NCBI RefSeq assembly: GCF_006385875.1
Contig: NZ_VFSU01000016.1
Location: 1 to 64,000 of the forward strand
Length of the DNA: 64,000 nt
Direction of reading: 5' to 3'
Source: Sandaracinobacter neustonicus
GTDB taxonomy: Bacteria > Pseudomonadota > Alphaproteobacteria > Sphingomonadales > Sphingomonadaceae
Positions 17,310-25,436 of the stretch are shown here, piece after piece. Numbering within the stretch: the first letter of the stretch is position 1; every line of letters starts with the position of its first letter. The translations under genes were made by a program, and so were the position numbers. The notes below the pieces were generated by a model. That model had not been told where the DNA came from and searched no databases. It was given only the letters and a program-made list of their open reading frames with translations.

Positions 17310-17571
17310 CGTCGCCGGGATCCCAGCGCAGAACGGCGCGCATCCGCCACGCGCCTGCAAGGAACAGCACGCCCGCACCGATGCCGGGGGCGTGCACCAG
17401 CAGGTCTGCCCAATGGGCGGGCAGGGCGCGCACCAGATCGAACAGACCGCTGCCTGTGAACCACAGGCCCACCACCAGCAGCCCGCGCGCCAGCCAGACG
17501 TCCCATGGAGAAGGTTCGGCTGCCTGCGGCTGCCTCGGCGGTTCGCCGAACGGATGATTGTCATTATCCAT
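17302..17571 (-). CDS. Small membrane protein, 89 residues
   Basis: An 89-residue protein with a polar, Pro-rich N-terminus and two probable transmembrane helices (about 27-49 and 56-75). It overlaps the HAD phosphatase gene by 8 bases and the following 68-residue gene by 8 bases. No family recognised; a two-helix inner-membrane protein is all that can be said. Confidence 0.65.
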   Translation of the reverse strand: MDNDNHPFGEPPRQPQAAEPSPWDVWLARGLLVVGLWFTGSGLFDLVRALPAHWADLLVHAPGIGAGVLFLAGAWRMRAVLRWDPGDDG

Positions 17572-18217
17572 GCAACAGCGCCTTCAGGTCCGCCGCGTCT
17601 CGCGCCACGGCTGCTGCGCCCGCCTCCAGCAGTTCGGCGGCGTCATGATAGCCCCAGTCCACCCCCAGCGCCGTGACGCCGGCCGCCACGCCCATGCCGA
17701 TATCGAACACGGTGTCGCCGATGATGAAGGCCCTGTCCGCGCCGACGCCTGCATCCGTCAGGCATTGCAGCAACATGGAGGGGTGCGGTTTAGACGGATG
17801 CCGGTCCGCCGTTTGCAGGCTGATGAAATGCTTTTCCAGCCCATGATGCTCAAGGCAGAGCTTCAGCCCCCGGTCACTCTTGCCGGTGGCCACGGCCATC
17901 ATCCAGCCGCCCGCTTCCAGTTCCTCCAGCAGCTCGCGCACGCCGTCGAACAGCGGCTCCGGGTCCAGCTGCTGATCTGCCCTCAGGCGCTGGAAGGCCA
18001 GCTTGTAATCCTCCGCCAGCCGCACATGCAGGTCAGCCGGCGCGTCCGGCAGCAGCGCCTGCATCGCCTCCACAAGGCTGAGGCCCACCACCCGGCGCAC
18101 TGCATGCGGGTCCGGATCGGCCAGCCCCAGCCGGGAAAAGCTGCTGTGCATCGCGCGCAAGATATTGGCCTGGCTGTCCACCAGCGTCCCGTCGCAATCG
18201 AACACGGCGAGCTTCAT
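17564..18217 (-). CDS. HAD-superfamily phosphatase, phosphoglycolate phosphatase-like
   Basis: A 217-residue HAD hydrolase of subfamily IA. Motif I, with the nucleophile Asp, is FDCDGTLVDS at the N-terminus; motif II is AVATGKSDRG (about 110); motif III/IV is FIIGDTVFDIGMGVAAGV (about 165-182). A helical cap lies between motifs I and II. Related enzymes act on phosphoglycolate or nucleotides. Member of a tight minus-strand operon: it starts 5 bases after the M20 gene and overlaps the next small gene. Confidence 0.87.
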   Translation of the reverse strand: MKLAVFDCDGTLVDSQANILRAMHSSFSRLGLADPDPHAVRRVVGLSLVEAMQALLPDAPADLHVRLAEDYKLAFQRLRADQQLDPEPLFDGVRELLEELEAGGWMMAVATGKSDRGLKLCLEHHGLEKHFISLQTADRHPSKPHPSMLLQCLTDAGVGADRAFIIGDTVFDIGMGVAAGVTALGVDWGYHDAAELLEAGAAAVARDAADLKALLHG

Positions 18218-18222
18218 GCCGG

Positions 18223-19731
18223 TCAGCCGATGCTCGCCATTTCATACAGGAAATCGACGAAGCCCTTGGTCGCCCCGGCATAGCCCTGCACCTTGGGGTT
18301 CGTGCTTTCGATCAACAGATACTCGTTGGGCGCGTGCGCGCCGCCGCCATGGCCCAGCCCGAATTGCCCGGCGGGGATAGAAACCGGCGGCTGGGTGAAC
18401 ACGCTGCCCGGCCAGCTGCCCGCAAGGCGAGGGTTCAAAGTCGTTTTCGCGCCATATTGTTCATAAACCACCTGTTGCGCCCGGATGATGCGGGCGTTTT
18501 CGGCCGTTTCCGTGGGGTCGTAACCGCCAGAGACGATCACTTCGATGTCGCCGAAGCCCTTCTTTTTCAGGTGCGCCCGCAGCTTTTCCTCGGCTTCCTT
18601 CTTCGTCTGGTTCGGCACCAGCCGCGCTTCCAGCTTGGCCTCCGCCTTGCCGGGCAGGATCGTCTTGCCGCCGGGGCCGGTATAGCCCGCCACAAGGCCC
18701 TGAATGTTCACGGTCGGCTGCGAGGCGAGGCGCTCCAGCGCCTTTTCCCAGGGCTCGTCGTTGATCCACATCTTCACGCCATAGGCCGCCTTGGCCTCGG
18801 CCTCGCTCATGGCGGCCGCGCTTTGCGCGATCAGTTCTTTTTCCCGCGCCGTCAGCGGGCGGACATTGTCAAACCAGCCCTCGATGGCGGGCGTGTGGCC
18901 GTCGGCCTCCACCAGCGTGTTCAGCGCCTGCACCAGATGCCACACCGGCGAATCGATCATGGCATGGGTGGAGCTGTGCACATCGCCCTTCGGCCCCTTG
19001 CCCCAGCGTTCGCCACTGGAGATCAGCTGGAATTCCAGCGGCCCCTTCGCCCCCAGATTGATCGCCACATTGCCGTTCGCGCCCTGCCATGCGGAGGGGA
19101 TGACGATGCCGTCGGTCTTTTTCAGGGCCTTCAGCACCTCCGGCACGGCGACGATCTCGTGGAAGTTGGGGGAGGCGATTTCCTCCTCGCCTTCGGCCAC
19201 CAGCACGAGGTTCACCGGCAGTTTCTTGCCTGCCGCCTTGAAGGCGTGCAGCGCGTTCAGGAAGGCCATTTCCGGCCCCTTCTGGTTCACGGCACCGCGC
19301 CCCACCAGCACCTTGCCCCAGCCGGGCTTGTCCGTCAGCGTCGCTTCGAACGGCGGGGAGGACCATTCCGCCGGGTTCACCTGCTTCACATCATACATGA
19401 AATAGATGCCCAGCGTGCGCTTCGCGCCCGAATCCAGCGTGGCGAAGATGCCGGGCTGGCCGCTGGTGGGGATTTTCTTCACCGTCTGGAAACCGGCGTC
19501 TTTCAGGATGCCCATGGTGTAATCCACGGCTTCGGGCATCCGCCAGTTTTCCGCCGCGATCCCCGGATGCGCGATCCAGTCCACCAGCCGCTTCACCCCG
19601 GCATCTTTGTCGGCATCCACGGCCGCCATCACCGCCGTGCGGTCGCTCGCCGGGGAGGCCTTTGCCACCCCCGGCACCAATGCCACAGCGGCGGCACCCG
19701 CCAGCAAGTCCCTGCGTCCGATCTCGGTCAT
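18223..19731 (-). CDS. M20-family metallopeptidase homologue with altered metal site
   Basis: A 502-residue exported protein with a Tat-like signal (GRRDLLAGAAAVALV, residues 5-19) and the full M20 layout: catalytic domain, inserted dimerisation domain (about 220-385) and C-terminal catalytic part. The C-terminal His region GGGAHAPNEYLLIES and the Glu pair in AEGEEEIASP (about 183-184) are retained. However, the usual HxD is M-Y-D (112-114), the bridging Asp is Asn in GRGAVNQKGP (149), and the expected third metal-binding Asp near residue 213 is Ser. It may be inactive, bind one metal, or belong to a divergent subfamily. Its start overlaps the pseudouridine synthase stop. Confidence 0.8.
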   Translation of the reverse strand: MTEIGRRDLLAGAAAVALVPGVAKASPASDRTAVMAAVDADKDAGVKRLVDWIAHPGIAAENWRMPEAVDYTMGILKDAGFQTVKKIPTSGQPGIFATLDSGAKRTLGIYFMYDVKQVNPAEWSSPPFEATLTDKPGWGKVLVGRGAVNQKGPEMAFLNALHAFKAAGKKLPVNLVLVAEGEEEIASPNFHEIVAVPEVLKALKKTDGIVIPSAWQGANGNVAINLGAKGPLEFQLISSGERWGKGPKGDVHSSTHAMIDSPVWHLVQALNTLVEADGHTPAIEGWFDNVRPLTAREKELIAQSAAAMSEAEAKAAYGVKMWINDEPWEKALERLASQPTVNIQGLVAGYTGPGGKTILPGKAEAKLEARLVPNQTKKEAEEKLRAHLKKKGFGDIEVIVSGGYDPTETAENARIIRAQQVVYEQYGAKTTLNPRLAGSWPGSVFTQPPVSIPAGQFGLGHGGGAHAPNEYLLIESTNPKVQGYAGATKGFVDFLYEMASIG

Positions 19732-20822
19732 TTGCGTCCCCTTTTTGGTGAATCCGTATCCCCCCGGCTGCGCCGTTCGCCGCGCCGGTTCCCCGATGTG
19801 GCGGAGCTCAGCCTGCGGCTTTTCTTCGGCGGCCCCGCCATCGGCTCCGGCTCGGGCAGGTCGGCCTCGCGCGGGTCGAAACCAAGGCTGGCCAGTGTTT
19901 CGGCGAAGTGCGGCGGCAGCTCCGCCTTCACATCCAGCGTGCCGCCATCTGGCAAAGCGATCACCAGCCGCCGCGCATGCAGGTGCATCTTGCGCGAGAC
20001 ATTGCCGGTGAGGAACGAGTCCTTGCCGCCATATTTGCCGTCCCCCACGATCGGGGTTCCGGTGGCGGCGGCATGCACGCGCAACTGGTGGGTGCGGCCC
20101 GTCAGCGGCTGCATTTCCACGAACGCGGCGCGGTCCGCGGCGCGGTCGATCACGCGGAAGCGGGATTTGGCGATCTGCCCCTCGGCCTCGTCCACGTGCA
20201 TTTTCTCGCCGCCAGTGCCCGGCTGCTTGCCGATGGGCAGGTCGATCAGGCTGTCATCCAGATGCGGCCCGCCCGCCGTCACGGCCCAGTAGATCTTTTT
20301 CGTGTCGCGCGTGGCGAACAGCTTGCCGAAGAAGGCCGCCGCGCGAGAGGTGCGCGCCAGCAGCAGCACGCCGGACGTGTCCTTGTCCAGCCGGTGCACC
20401 AGCTTGGGGCGGTTTTCCGCCTCGAACTGCAAGGCGTCCAGCAGGCCGTCGACATGCTCGAACGTCTTGCTGCCGCCCTGCGTGGCAAGGCCGGGCGGCT
20501 TGTTCAGCACCAGCGCATGTTTCGATCGGTGGATCACAAGGCTTTGGGCGAATTCCGTTTCTTCGGGCGACAGCTCGCGCTTGGGCTTCACCGGCTTCGG
20601 GGCCAGCGCCGCAACGGGCTGCACCTCGATGGGCGGCACCCGCAGCACCTGCCCCTCGGCCAGCCGGTCTCCCGGCCCCACCCGCGCGCCGTTCAGCCGC
20701 AGCTGCCCGGTGCGCGCCCAGCGGCTCACCTGATTGAAGCTGATGTCGGGCATGTGCCGCTTGAACCAGCGGTCCACCCGGATGCCGTCATCATCGGCGG
20801 CGATGGGGAATTCCTGGCTCAT
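19728..20822 (-). CDS. rluC: RluA-family 23S rRNA pseudouridine synthase (RluC-like)
   Basis: A 364-residue enzyme that isomerises uridines in 23S rRNA. The N-terminal S4 RNA-binding domain is at about 12-70 (VDRWFKRHMPDISFNQVSRW), and the catalytic domain follows with LVHRLDKDTSGVLLLAR (catalytic Asp in HRLD, about 142) and PLTGRTHQLRVHAAATG. The C-terminal 40 residues are a charged, disordered tail rich in Arg/Ser/Pro. The start is ATG 20822, overlapping the crcB stop; the frame is open upstream but only as a shadow. RluC is the likely assignment, though RluD or another family member is possible. Confidence 0.88.
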   Translation of the reverse strand: MSQEFPIAADDDGIRVDRWFKRHMPDISFNQVSRWARTGQLRLNGARVGPGDRLAEGQVLRVPPIEVQPVAALAPKPVKPKRELSPEETEFAQSLVIHRSKHALVLNKPPGLATQGGSKTFEHVDGLLDALQFEAENRPKLVHRLDKDTSGVLLLARTSRAAAFFGKLFATRDTKKIYWAVTAGGPHLDDSLIDLPIGKQPGTGGEKMHVDEAEGQIAKSRFRVIDRAADRAAFVEMQPLTGRTHQLRVHAAATGTPIVGDGKYGGKDSFLTGNVSRKMHLHARRLVIALPDGGTLDVKAELPPHFAETLASLGFDPREADLPEPEPMAGPPKKSRRLSSATSGNRRGERRSRGDTDSPKRGRK

Positions 20823-21190
20823 GCCGTCAGGCTCCTTGCAATCCACAGCCCGGCGGCCAGCGCGCCGAGCGCCAGCAGAACCGAGGCCAGCGCATAGGCA
20901 ATGGCGATACCCGCCTGCCCGCGCTCGATCAGCAGCATCATGTCCAATGAGAAGGCGGAAAAGGTGGTGAAGCCGCCCAGCACGCCCACCCCCAGCAGCA
21001 GCCGCCAGCTTTCGCCGCCGCTCGACCGCGCGGCGAGCCAGCCGGCCAGCAGTCCCATGGCGAGGCCGCCCGACACGTTCACGATCAGCGTGGCCCATGG
21101 CAGGGCGGTCGCGCCAAGCATCCGGCCCACGCCGAAGCGCGCCATGGCGCCCAGCGCGCCGCCCAGTCCCACAAGTAAAAAGGCTGTCAC
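20819..21190 (-). CDS. crcB: CrcB/Fluc fluoride channel
   Basis: A 123-residue protein with four transmembrane helices that forms dimeric fluoride-specific channels protecting the cell from fluoride. The family signature GGFTTFSAFSLD is present (about 73-84), along with GGALGAMARFGVGR near the N-terminus and TLIVNVSGGLAMG. Only one copy is seen, so it should be a homodimer. No fluoride riboswitch is apparent upstream; the gene sits 21 bases behind the DUF429-like gene within an operon. Confidence 0.95.
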   Translation of the reverse strand: MTAFLLVGLGGALGAMARFGVGRMLGATALPWATLIVNVSGGLAMGLLAGWLAARSSGGESWRLLLGVGVLGGFTTFSAFSLDMMLLIERGQAGIAIAYALASVLLALGALAAGLWIARSLTA

Positions 21191-21211
21191 AGCCTTGCCA
21201 TAGCCCGGCCC

Positions 21212-22093
21212 TCAGCCGATGCCAAACGTCCATCCTTCGGTTTTTGCGATCTTGTCGGTAAGTCCGGGCGGCTGCCACCAGCGCGGGTCGGCATGCAGGT
21301 GCCGAAGCGCAGCGGCGATGACGATGGCGTCGGTCTGGTTGTCGTCCAGTTGCCCGCCGCCGGGGAAGGGGGCGCTGCCAAGCGCGGCCAGCGCCGTATC
21401 CAGTGCAGCGCCATCGCGGATTTTCAGCCCGCGCCCGCCCGCATGACGCAGCATCGCCCGGCCATAGATTTCCACCACGGTGCGCTCGGCCCGCGGATCG
21501 AAGGGCCAGACCGCAAATTCCCCGCGCAGCCGGTTCAGCACGCGCATGCCCGCGAAGCTGGCCTTGGCCACCTGCGCTGCCCCCACGCAATCGAACAGGG
21601 TGGCCGCCTTGCCGCCGCCGCGCGCGTTGAAGGCCATTTCGCACTGGCGGAAGCGCATGAACGGCGCCTTTGGCCCATCGGCCGCGCCCATCCAGAAGTA
21701 AGGCCGCGCCGCGCCGGTCATGAACCCCAGCGCGCCATAATCGGCATCCCCGGCGTGCGCTTCCACATGGCGCCAGAAGGCTGGCGCGGTGTCGGCAGTT
21801 TCCAGCCCCGGCAGGTAAGCGCCTTTGTCCACAAAGGGTGGGGCGAAGGAAAAATCGAACCCGGCCAGCACCTTGCCGGGCAGAGCCAGCAGCCACTCCG
21901 CCACTTCGGCCCTCGCCCAGCCGCCGCGCGCGGGCGGCGGCACCAGCCGGGGCGCATCCGCCCCGGTCTCTGCCACCGCCACGGCGATGCCTTTGTGCCG
22001 AACCCCCTTCGCGCCGGACCAGTCGACGCCAACGAAACAGTCGAACTCAGGCAGGGGGGCGTGCTTTTCGTTTGCGCCGTCTAGCGTGCACAA
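21212..22093 (-). CDS. DUF429-like protein of unknown function
   Basis: A 293-residue protein. The opening FVGVDWSGAKGVRHKGIAVAV, the central LAGFDFSFAPPF and ERTVVEIYGRAML, and the Asp-containing GGGQLDDNQTDAIVIAAALRH resemble the RNase H-like fold of the DUF429 family, which is fairly common in bacteria but uncharacterised. The three acidic segments could form a metal site. It overlaps the lipoprotein gene upstream by 13 bases and is followed by crcB. Confidence 0.65.
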   Translation of the reverse strand: MCTLDGANEKHAPLPEFDCFVGVDWSGAKGVRHKGIAVAVAETGADAPRLVPPPARGGWARAEVAEWLLALPGKVLAGFDFSFAPPFVDKGAYLPGLETADTAPAFWRHVEAHAGDADYGALGFMTGAARPYFWMGAADGPKAPFMRFRQCEMAFNARGGGKAATLFDCVGAAQVAKASFAGMRVLNRLRGEFAVWPFDPRAERTVVEIYGRAMLRHAGGRGLKIRDGAALDTALAALGSAPFPGGGQLDDNQTDAIVIAAALRHLHADPRWWQPPGLTDKIAKTEGWTFGIG

Positions 22094-22503
22094 TATCTCC
22101 GCCCCGAAATGTCGGTGTCTGGGGAAGTAACGACATGCACCCGGATTTGGGAAGATGTGCGCCCCCTGAAAGTGACTGCTGCGCCCGAGGTAAACTGCGT
22201 CACCGATTCAACCGATGTGATCGACCCAAAGCAGAAGGGTATTATGATTGACGAAGGCCCATCCCAAACCGGAGCGGCTACATCGCCATTCTCTCCTTTG
22301 AACACGGTCTTAAATTCGGGCTTCCTCGTTTCGGCCAAGTCAAGCCGATAACGGGTGGAGCCGAGCGTTCCTTCTTCACTGACAGCCAAGCGTGCCACAT
22401 GTTTCCCATCGGGCGACTCGATATTAAAAATCACCTTGCGCGGAGAGCTGTCGCAGGAAATCAGCGATAACATCAGGAGCATTGCTGCCAGCCCCCGGAA
22501 CAT
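22081..22503 (-). CDS. Small lipoprotein of unknown function
   Basis: A 140-residue protein from the ATG at 22503, chosen because an AGGAG lies 8 bases before it and it places the signal peptide at the N-terminus (a 7-residue longer form from 22524 is possible). The lipobox is LISC, so the mature protein should be anchored through Cys18 or nearby. The rest is predicted beta-rich (VIFNIESPDGKHVARLAVS) with no recognised domain. It has lower GC and different codon use from its neighbours, suggesting recent acquisition. Confidence 0.65.
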   Translation of the reverse strand: MFRGLAAMLLMLSLISCDSSPRKVIFNIESPDGKHVARLAVSEEGTLGSTRYRLDLAETRKPEFKTVFKGENGDVAAPVWDGPSSIIIPFCFGSITSVESVTQFTSGAAVTFRGRTSSQIRVHVVTSPDTDISGRRYCAR

Positions 22504-22530
22504 GTCAGAAGCTCCTGTTGTCATGGTATT

Positions 22531-23682
22531 TTATCCGAAGAGTTGATGTTCTCGTTCGGCGGATGATCCGGAATTGTTGGGCCGATATCTGCGGCGCGCC
22601 ATCAGCCCCACGAAGCCGAAGCCCGCGATCAGCATCGCCCAGCTGGAGGGTTCCGGCACCACGCCGAACATCAGCCGCGTGTTGGCGCGGAAATCCGGGT
22701 TCGCCAGCACGTCGAAGTTCAGGTTCCAGCCCAGCGCGTCGAAGGCGGCCATGTCCAGCGCGTTCACCACGCCCATTTCGCCGCGCCGGGATGTCGGGTC
22801 CATCATGCCCAGCCCTTCCTTCCAGTGCGAGGCCTGCTGGCCATCGCCCCAGTTCACGCCGGTGGAGAAATAGCCATCCATGAACGCGGTTGCGCCGCCA
22901 TCGATGGAGAAGAAGGGGTTGCCCCCCATCGACCAGTCCAGCCCGTTCGCGGAGTAACGGAACATGTCCATCCCGTGGCCGATCCAGTCGTAATTCCAGT
23001 TGCGCCAGATGTTCGGTGCGTAAGCGTCATAATAGTCGACACCAGAGGTGAAGCCCATGATGTGGCCGATTTCATGGAAGGCAGTGAAGGTGAAATCATA
23101 GGCCCCCTTGGAAATGCCGTCCGTCGGGTCGAAATCGAAGTTCAGGTCCGAGTTGAAGTTGATTTTCCCGTCCTTGTAGCTGTCCACCTGGATCAGCCCC
23201 AGCGCCTTGCCCTGCGCCCAAGTCACGCCGAAGGCCTGGTTGTTCCAGCTGCCGTCATTGTCATAGATGCTGGAAAAGGGGTCTGCTCCGGTCTGGTAGA
23301 AGGCGTTGGTATAACCCGGCTTCCACATCCCGATGGAACCGCTGGAGGCATCCGGCAAATTGGCGATGGCGATTGCATCCAGCGCGGAATTGCCCACCGC
23401 CCCCAGCGCGGTGACGACGGTGCCGACATTCGGGACATAATAATAGTTTTCGGTGCCGCCGATCGGCCCGTTCACGCCCTGCCCGTAAAACTTGATGTCG
23501 ATGCGCAGGGTGGTGTCCGTGGTGATCATCGATTCCCAGAAATCGGCCGCCTTGCGGAAGCTGTTGTAGGCGGCGGTGTCTTCCGCCAGCCCGCCCTGAT
23601 CGAACAAGTCGATCTTCAGCGCCAGCGCCGGTTGCGCGATCAGTGCAGACGCCAGAATGGCGCCGAGAATCCGAGTCTTCAT
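22531..23682 (-). CDS. PEP-CTERM metalloprotease (NF038122-like), copy 1
   Basis: A 383-residue secreted protein with a signal peptide (about 1-21, QPALAL). The zinc motif HEIGHIMGFTSGVD (His203, Glu204, His207) is of the HExxH-xxGxx type. The C-terminus carries a sorting tail: VPEPSSWAMLIAGFGFVGLM then RRR, the PEPxxWA form recognised by exosortase in sphingomonads. Unusually, about 20 polar residues follow the basic cluster, which normally ends the protein. A second, diverged copy lies at 43278-44327. Substrate unknown; no exosortase gene is in the window. Confidence 0.88.
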   Translation of the reverse strand: MKTRILGAILASALIAQPALALKIDLFDQGGLAEDTAAYNSFRKAADFWESMITTDTTLRIDIKFYGQGVNGPIGGTENYYYVPNVGTVVTALGAVGNSALDAIAIANLPDASSGSIGMWKPGYTNAFYQTGADPFSSIYDNDGSWNNQAFGVTWAQGKALGLIQVDSYKDGKINFNSDLNFDFDPTDGISKGAYDFTFTAFHEIGHIMGFTSGVDYYDAYAPNIWRNWNYDWIGHGMDMFRYSANGLDWSMGGNPFFSIDGGATAFMDGYFSTGVNWGDGQQASHWKEGLGMMDPTSRRGEMGVVNALDMAAFDALGWNLNFDVLANPDFRANTRLMFGVVPEPSSWAMLIAGFGFVGLMARRRYRPNNSGSSAEREHQLFG

Positions 23683-23751
23683 AAAGCCCCTTTTTGAATT
23701 TGCCCGCCGCCAGTTCTGGCCTGTGCGCGGGCGAAGTCAACGGGATTTAGG

Positions 23752-24072
23752 TTAACGCCAACCCCTGGGTGCACGCCGCGCCCAGGCTTCCGCCAGCAGC
23801 GGCGCGAGATCGGCGGGCGGCAGGGTTTCGTAACGCACCAGCACGCAAGGCCAGCCGACATAATGCGGCGTCTGGAAGAAGATCTCCGGCTCCATCTCTA
23901 TCAACAGGGCGACCCGTTCCACATCGAGCATCAGCACGAAATGATCGTCCGCGCGGCCCGTGCAGGCGATCACCTTACCCTTCACCTTCAGCGCCGGGCG
24001 GCCATAGGCGGTGGACGGTTCCGTTCCCCTAAGCGCCAGCCCTGCCTGTTCGATGTCTGGCCATGTGGTCAT
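23752..24072 (-). CDS. MmcQ/YjbR-family protein
   Basis: A 106-residue protein of the YjbR-like fold (CyaY-like alpha/beta). Family features include EPSTAYGRPALKVKGKVIAC and FFQTPHYVGWPCVLVRYETL. Sometimes annotated as DNA-binding, but the function is not settled. The start ATG at 24072 overlaps the stop of rarA (ATGA); ten further codons upstream lie inside rarA and are not needed. Confidence 0.85.
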   Translation of the reverse strand: MTTWPDIEQAGLALRGTEPSTAYGRPALKVKGKVIACTGRADDHFVLMLDVERVALLIEMEPEIFFQTPHYVGWPCVLVRYETLPPADLAPLLAEAWARRAPRGWR

Positions 24073-25373
24073 CTCTGCCGCTCGGCCCGAAGCTGCTCCC
24101 AAAACGCCAGCCGCTCCGATATCCGCTTTTCCATGCCGCGATCCGTTGGGCGATAGAAGCTTTGCCTCCCCAGTCTGTCCGGCCAGTAATTGTCGCCGGA
24201 AAAACCATGTTCCGTATCATGGTCATAGGCATAGCCCGCACCATGCCCCAGTTCCTTCATCAGCTTTGTGGGCGCGTTCACGATGTTCTTCGGCGGCGGC
24301 AGGCTGCCGCTGTCTCGTGCGGCCTTGAAGGCGGCCTTTTGCGCCACATAGGCCGCGTTGGATTTGGGCGCGGTCGCCAGATAGAGGCAGGCGTGGGCGA
24401 TCGCCAGTTCGCCTTCCGGGCTGCCGAGGAAATCATAGGCGTCTTTGGCCGCCAGCGTGATCGTCAGCGCGTTCGAATCTGCCAGCCCCACATCCTCGCT
24501 GGCGAAGCGCACCAGCCGCCGCAGCACGTACAGCGGCTGCTCCCCCGCCACCAGCATCCGCGCCAGCCAGTAGAGCGCGGCATCCGGGTCTGATCCGCGC
24601 AGCGATTTGTGCAGGGCGGAGATCAGGTCGTAATGGCCATCCCGATCCTTGTCATACACGGGCACACGGCGTTGCAGCGCTGCCGCCATCCCCGCGCGGT
24701 CCAGCGGTTCGCGCGGGGAAATCGAAAACAGCGTCTCCACCTGCCCCAGCAGGAAGCGGCCATCGCCATCCGCGCCTGCCAGCAGCGCCGCGCGGGCGTC
24801 CGGCGTCAGCGGCAGCGCCCGGCCTTCGCCTGCCTCCGCCCGCGCCAGCAGCGCCTCCAGCGCGGCTTCGTCCAGCCGCTCCAGCACCAGCACCTGCGCG
24901 CGAGACAGGATGGCGGCGTTCAGTTCGAAGCTGGGGTTCTCCGTCGTCGCCCCCACCAGCGTGATCGTGCCATCCTCCATCGGCGCTAGAAAGCCGTCCT
25001 GCTGGCTGCGGTTGAAGCGATGGATTTCGTCCACGAACAACAGCGTGCGCGTGCCCGCCACCCGCGCGGCAGCGAAGATGGCCTTCAGATCGGCGGTGGA
25101 CGTCATCACAGCCGACACGCCGACGAAGCGATAGCCCGTCGCCTCCGCCAGCAGACGGGCGATGGTGGTTTTCCCCGTGCCCGGCGGCCCCCACAGGATC
25201 AGATTGGGTAAGCGCCCCCTCTTCTCTTTGGCGGCCGCCACCATGCGCGTCAGCGCGCCCTCCGCGCCCAGCAGATGTTGCTGCCCCACCACCTCGGTCA
25301 GGCTGTGCGGGCGCAGCCGCTCCGCCAGCGGCGCGCGGGTTTCGTCAGCAGGGGTCACGAACAGGTCGGCCAT
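24069..25373 (-). CDS. rarA: Replication-associated recombination protein A
   Basis: A 434-residue AAA+ ATPase (MgsA/WRNIP1 family) acting at stalled replication forks. Walker A GPPGTGKT is at about 62-69, Walker B LLFVDEIHRF at about 111-120, and sensor 1 in LVGATTENPSFELN. The C-terminal tetramerisation domain contains SALHKSLRGSDPDAALYWLARML and PPKNIVNAPTKLMKELGHGAGY. Length and layout are complete. It is followed by an overlapping YjbR-like gene and divergent from the GH19 gene. Confidence 0.93.
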   Translation of the reverse strand: MADLFVTPADETRAPLAERLRPHSLTEVVGQQHLLGAEGALTRMVAAAKEKRGRLPNLILWGPPGTGKTTIARLLAEATGYRFVGVSAVMTSTADLKAIFAAARVAGTRTLLFVDEIHRFNRSQQDGFLAPMEDGTITLVGATTENPSFELNAAILSRAQVLVLERLDEAALEALLARAEAGEGRALPLTPDARAALLAGADGDGRFLLGQVETLFSISPREPLDRAGMAAALQRRVPVYDKDRDGHYDLISALHKSLRGSDPDAALYWLARMLVAGEQPLYVLRRLVRFASEDVGLADSNALTITLAAKDAYDFLGSPEGELAIAHACLYLATAPKSNAAYVAQKAAFKAARDSGSLPPPKNIVNAPTKLMKELGHGAGYAYDHDTEHGFSGDNYWPDRLGRQSFYRPTDRGMEKRISERLAFWEQLRAERQR

Positions 25374-25436
25374 CCGGCTGTCCTACACATCCCCTTTTCG
25401 GCATGAAAGCCTGCGGGGCCGGTCGAGGGAGCATCT

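Noticed and set aside
20823-21190. Fluoride riboswitch upstream of crcB
   Set aside because: The gene follows its neighbour by 21 bases and nothing resembling the motif was seen.
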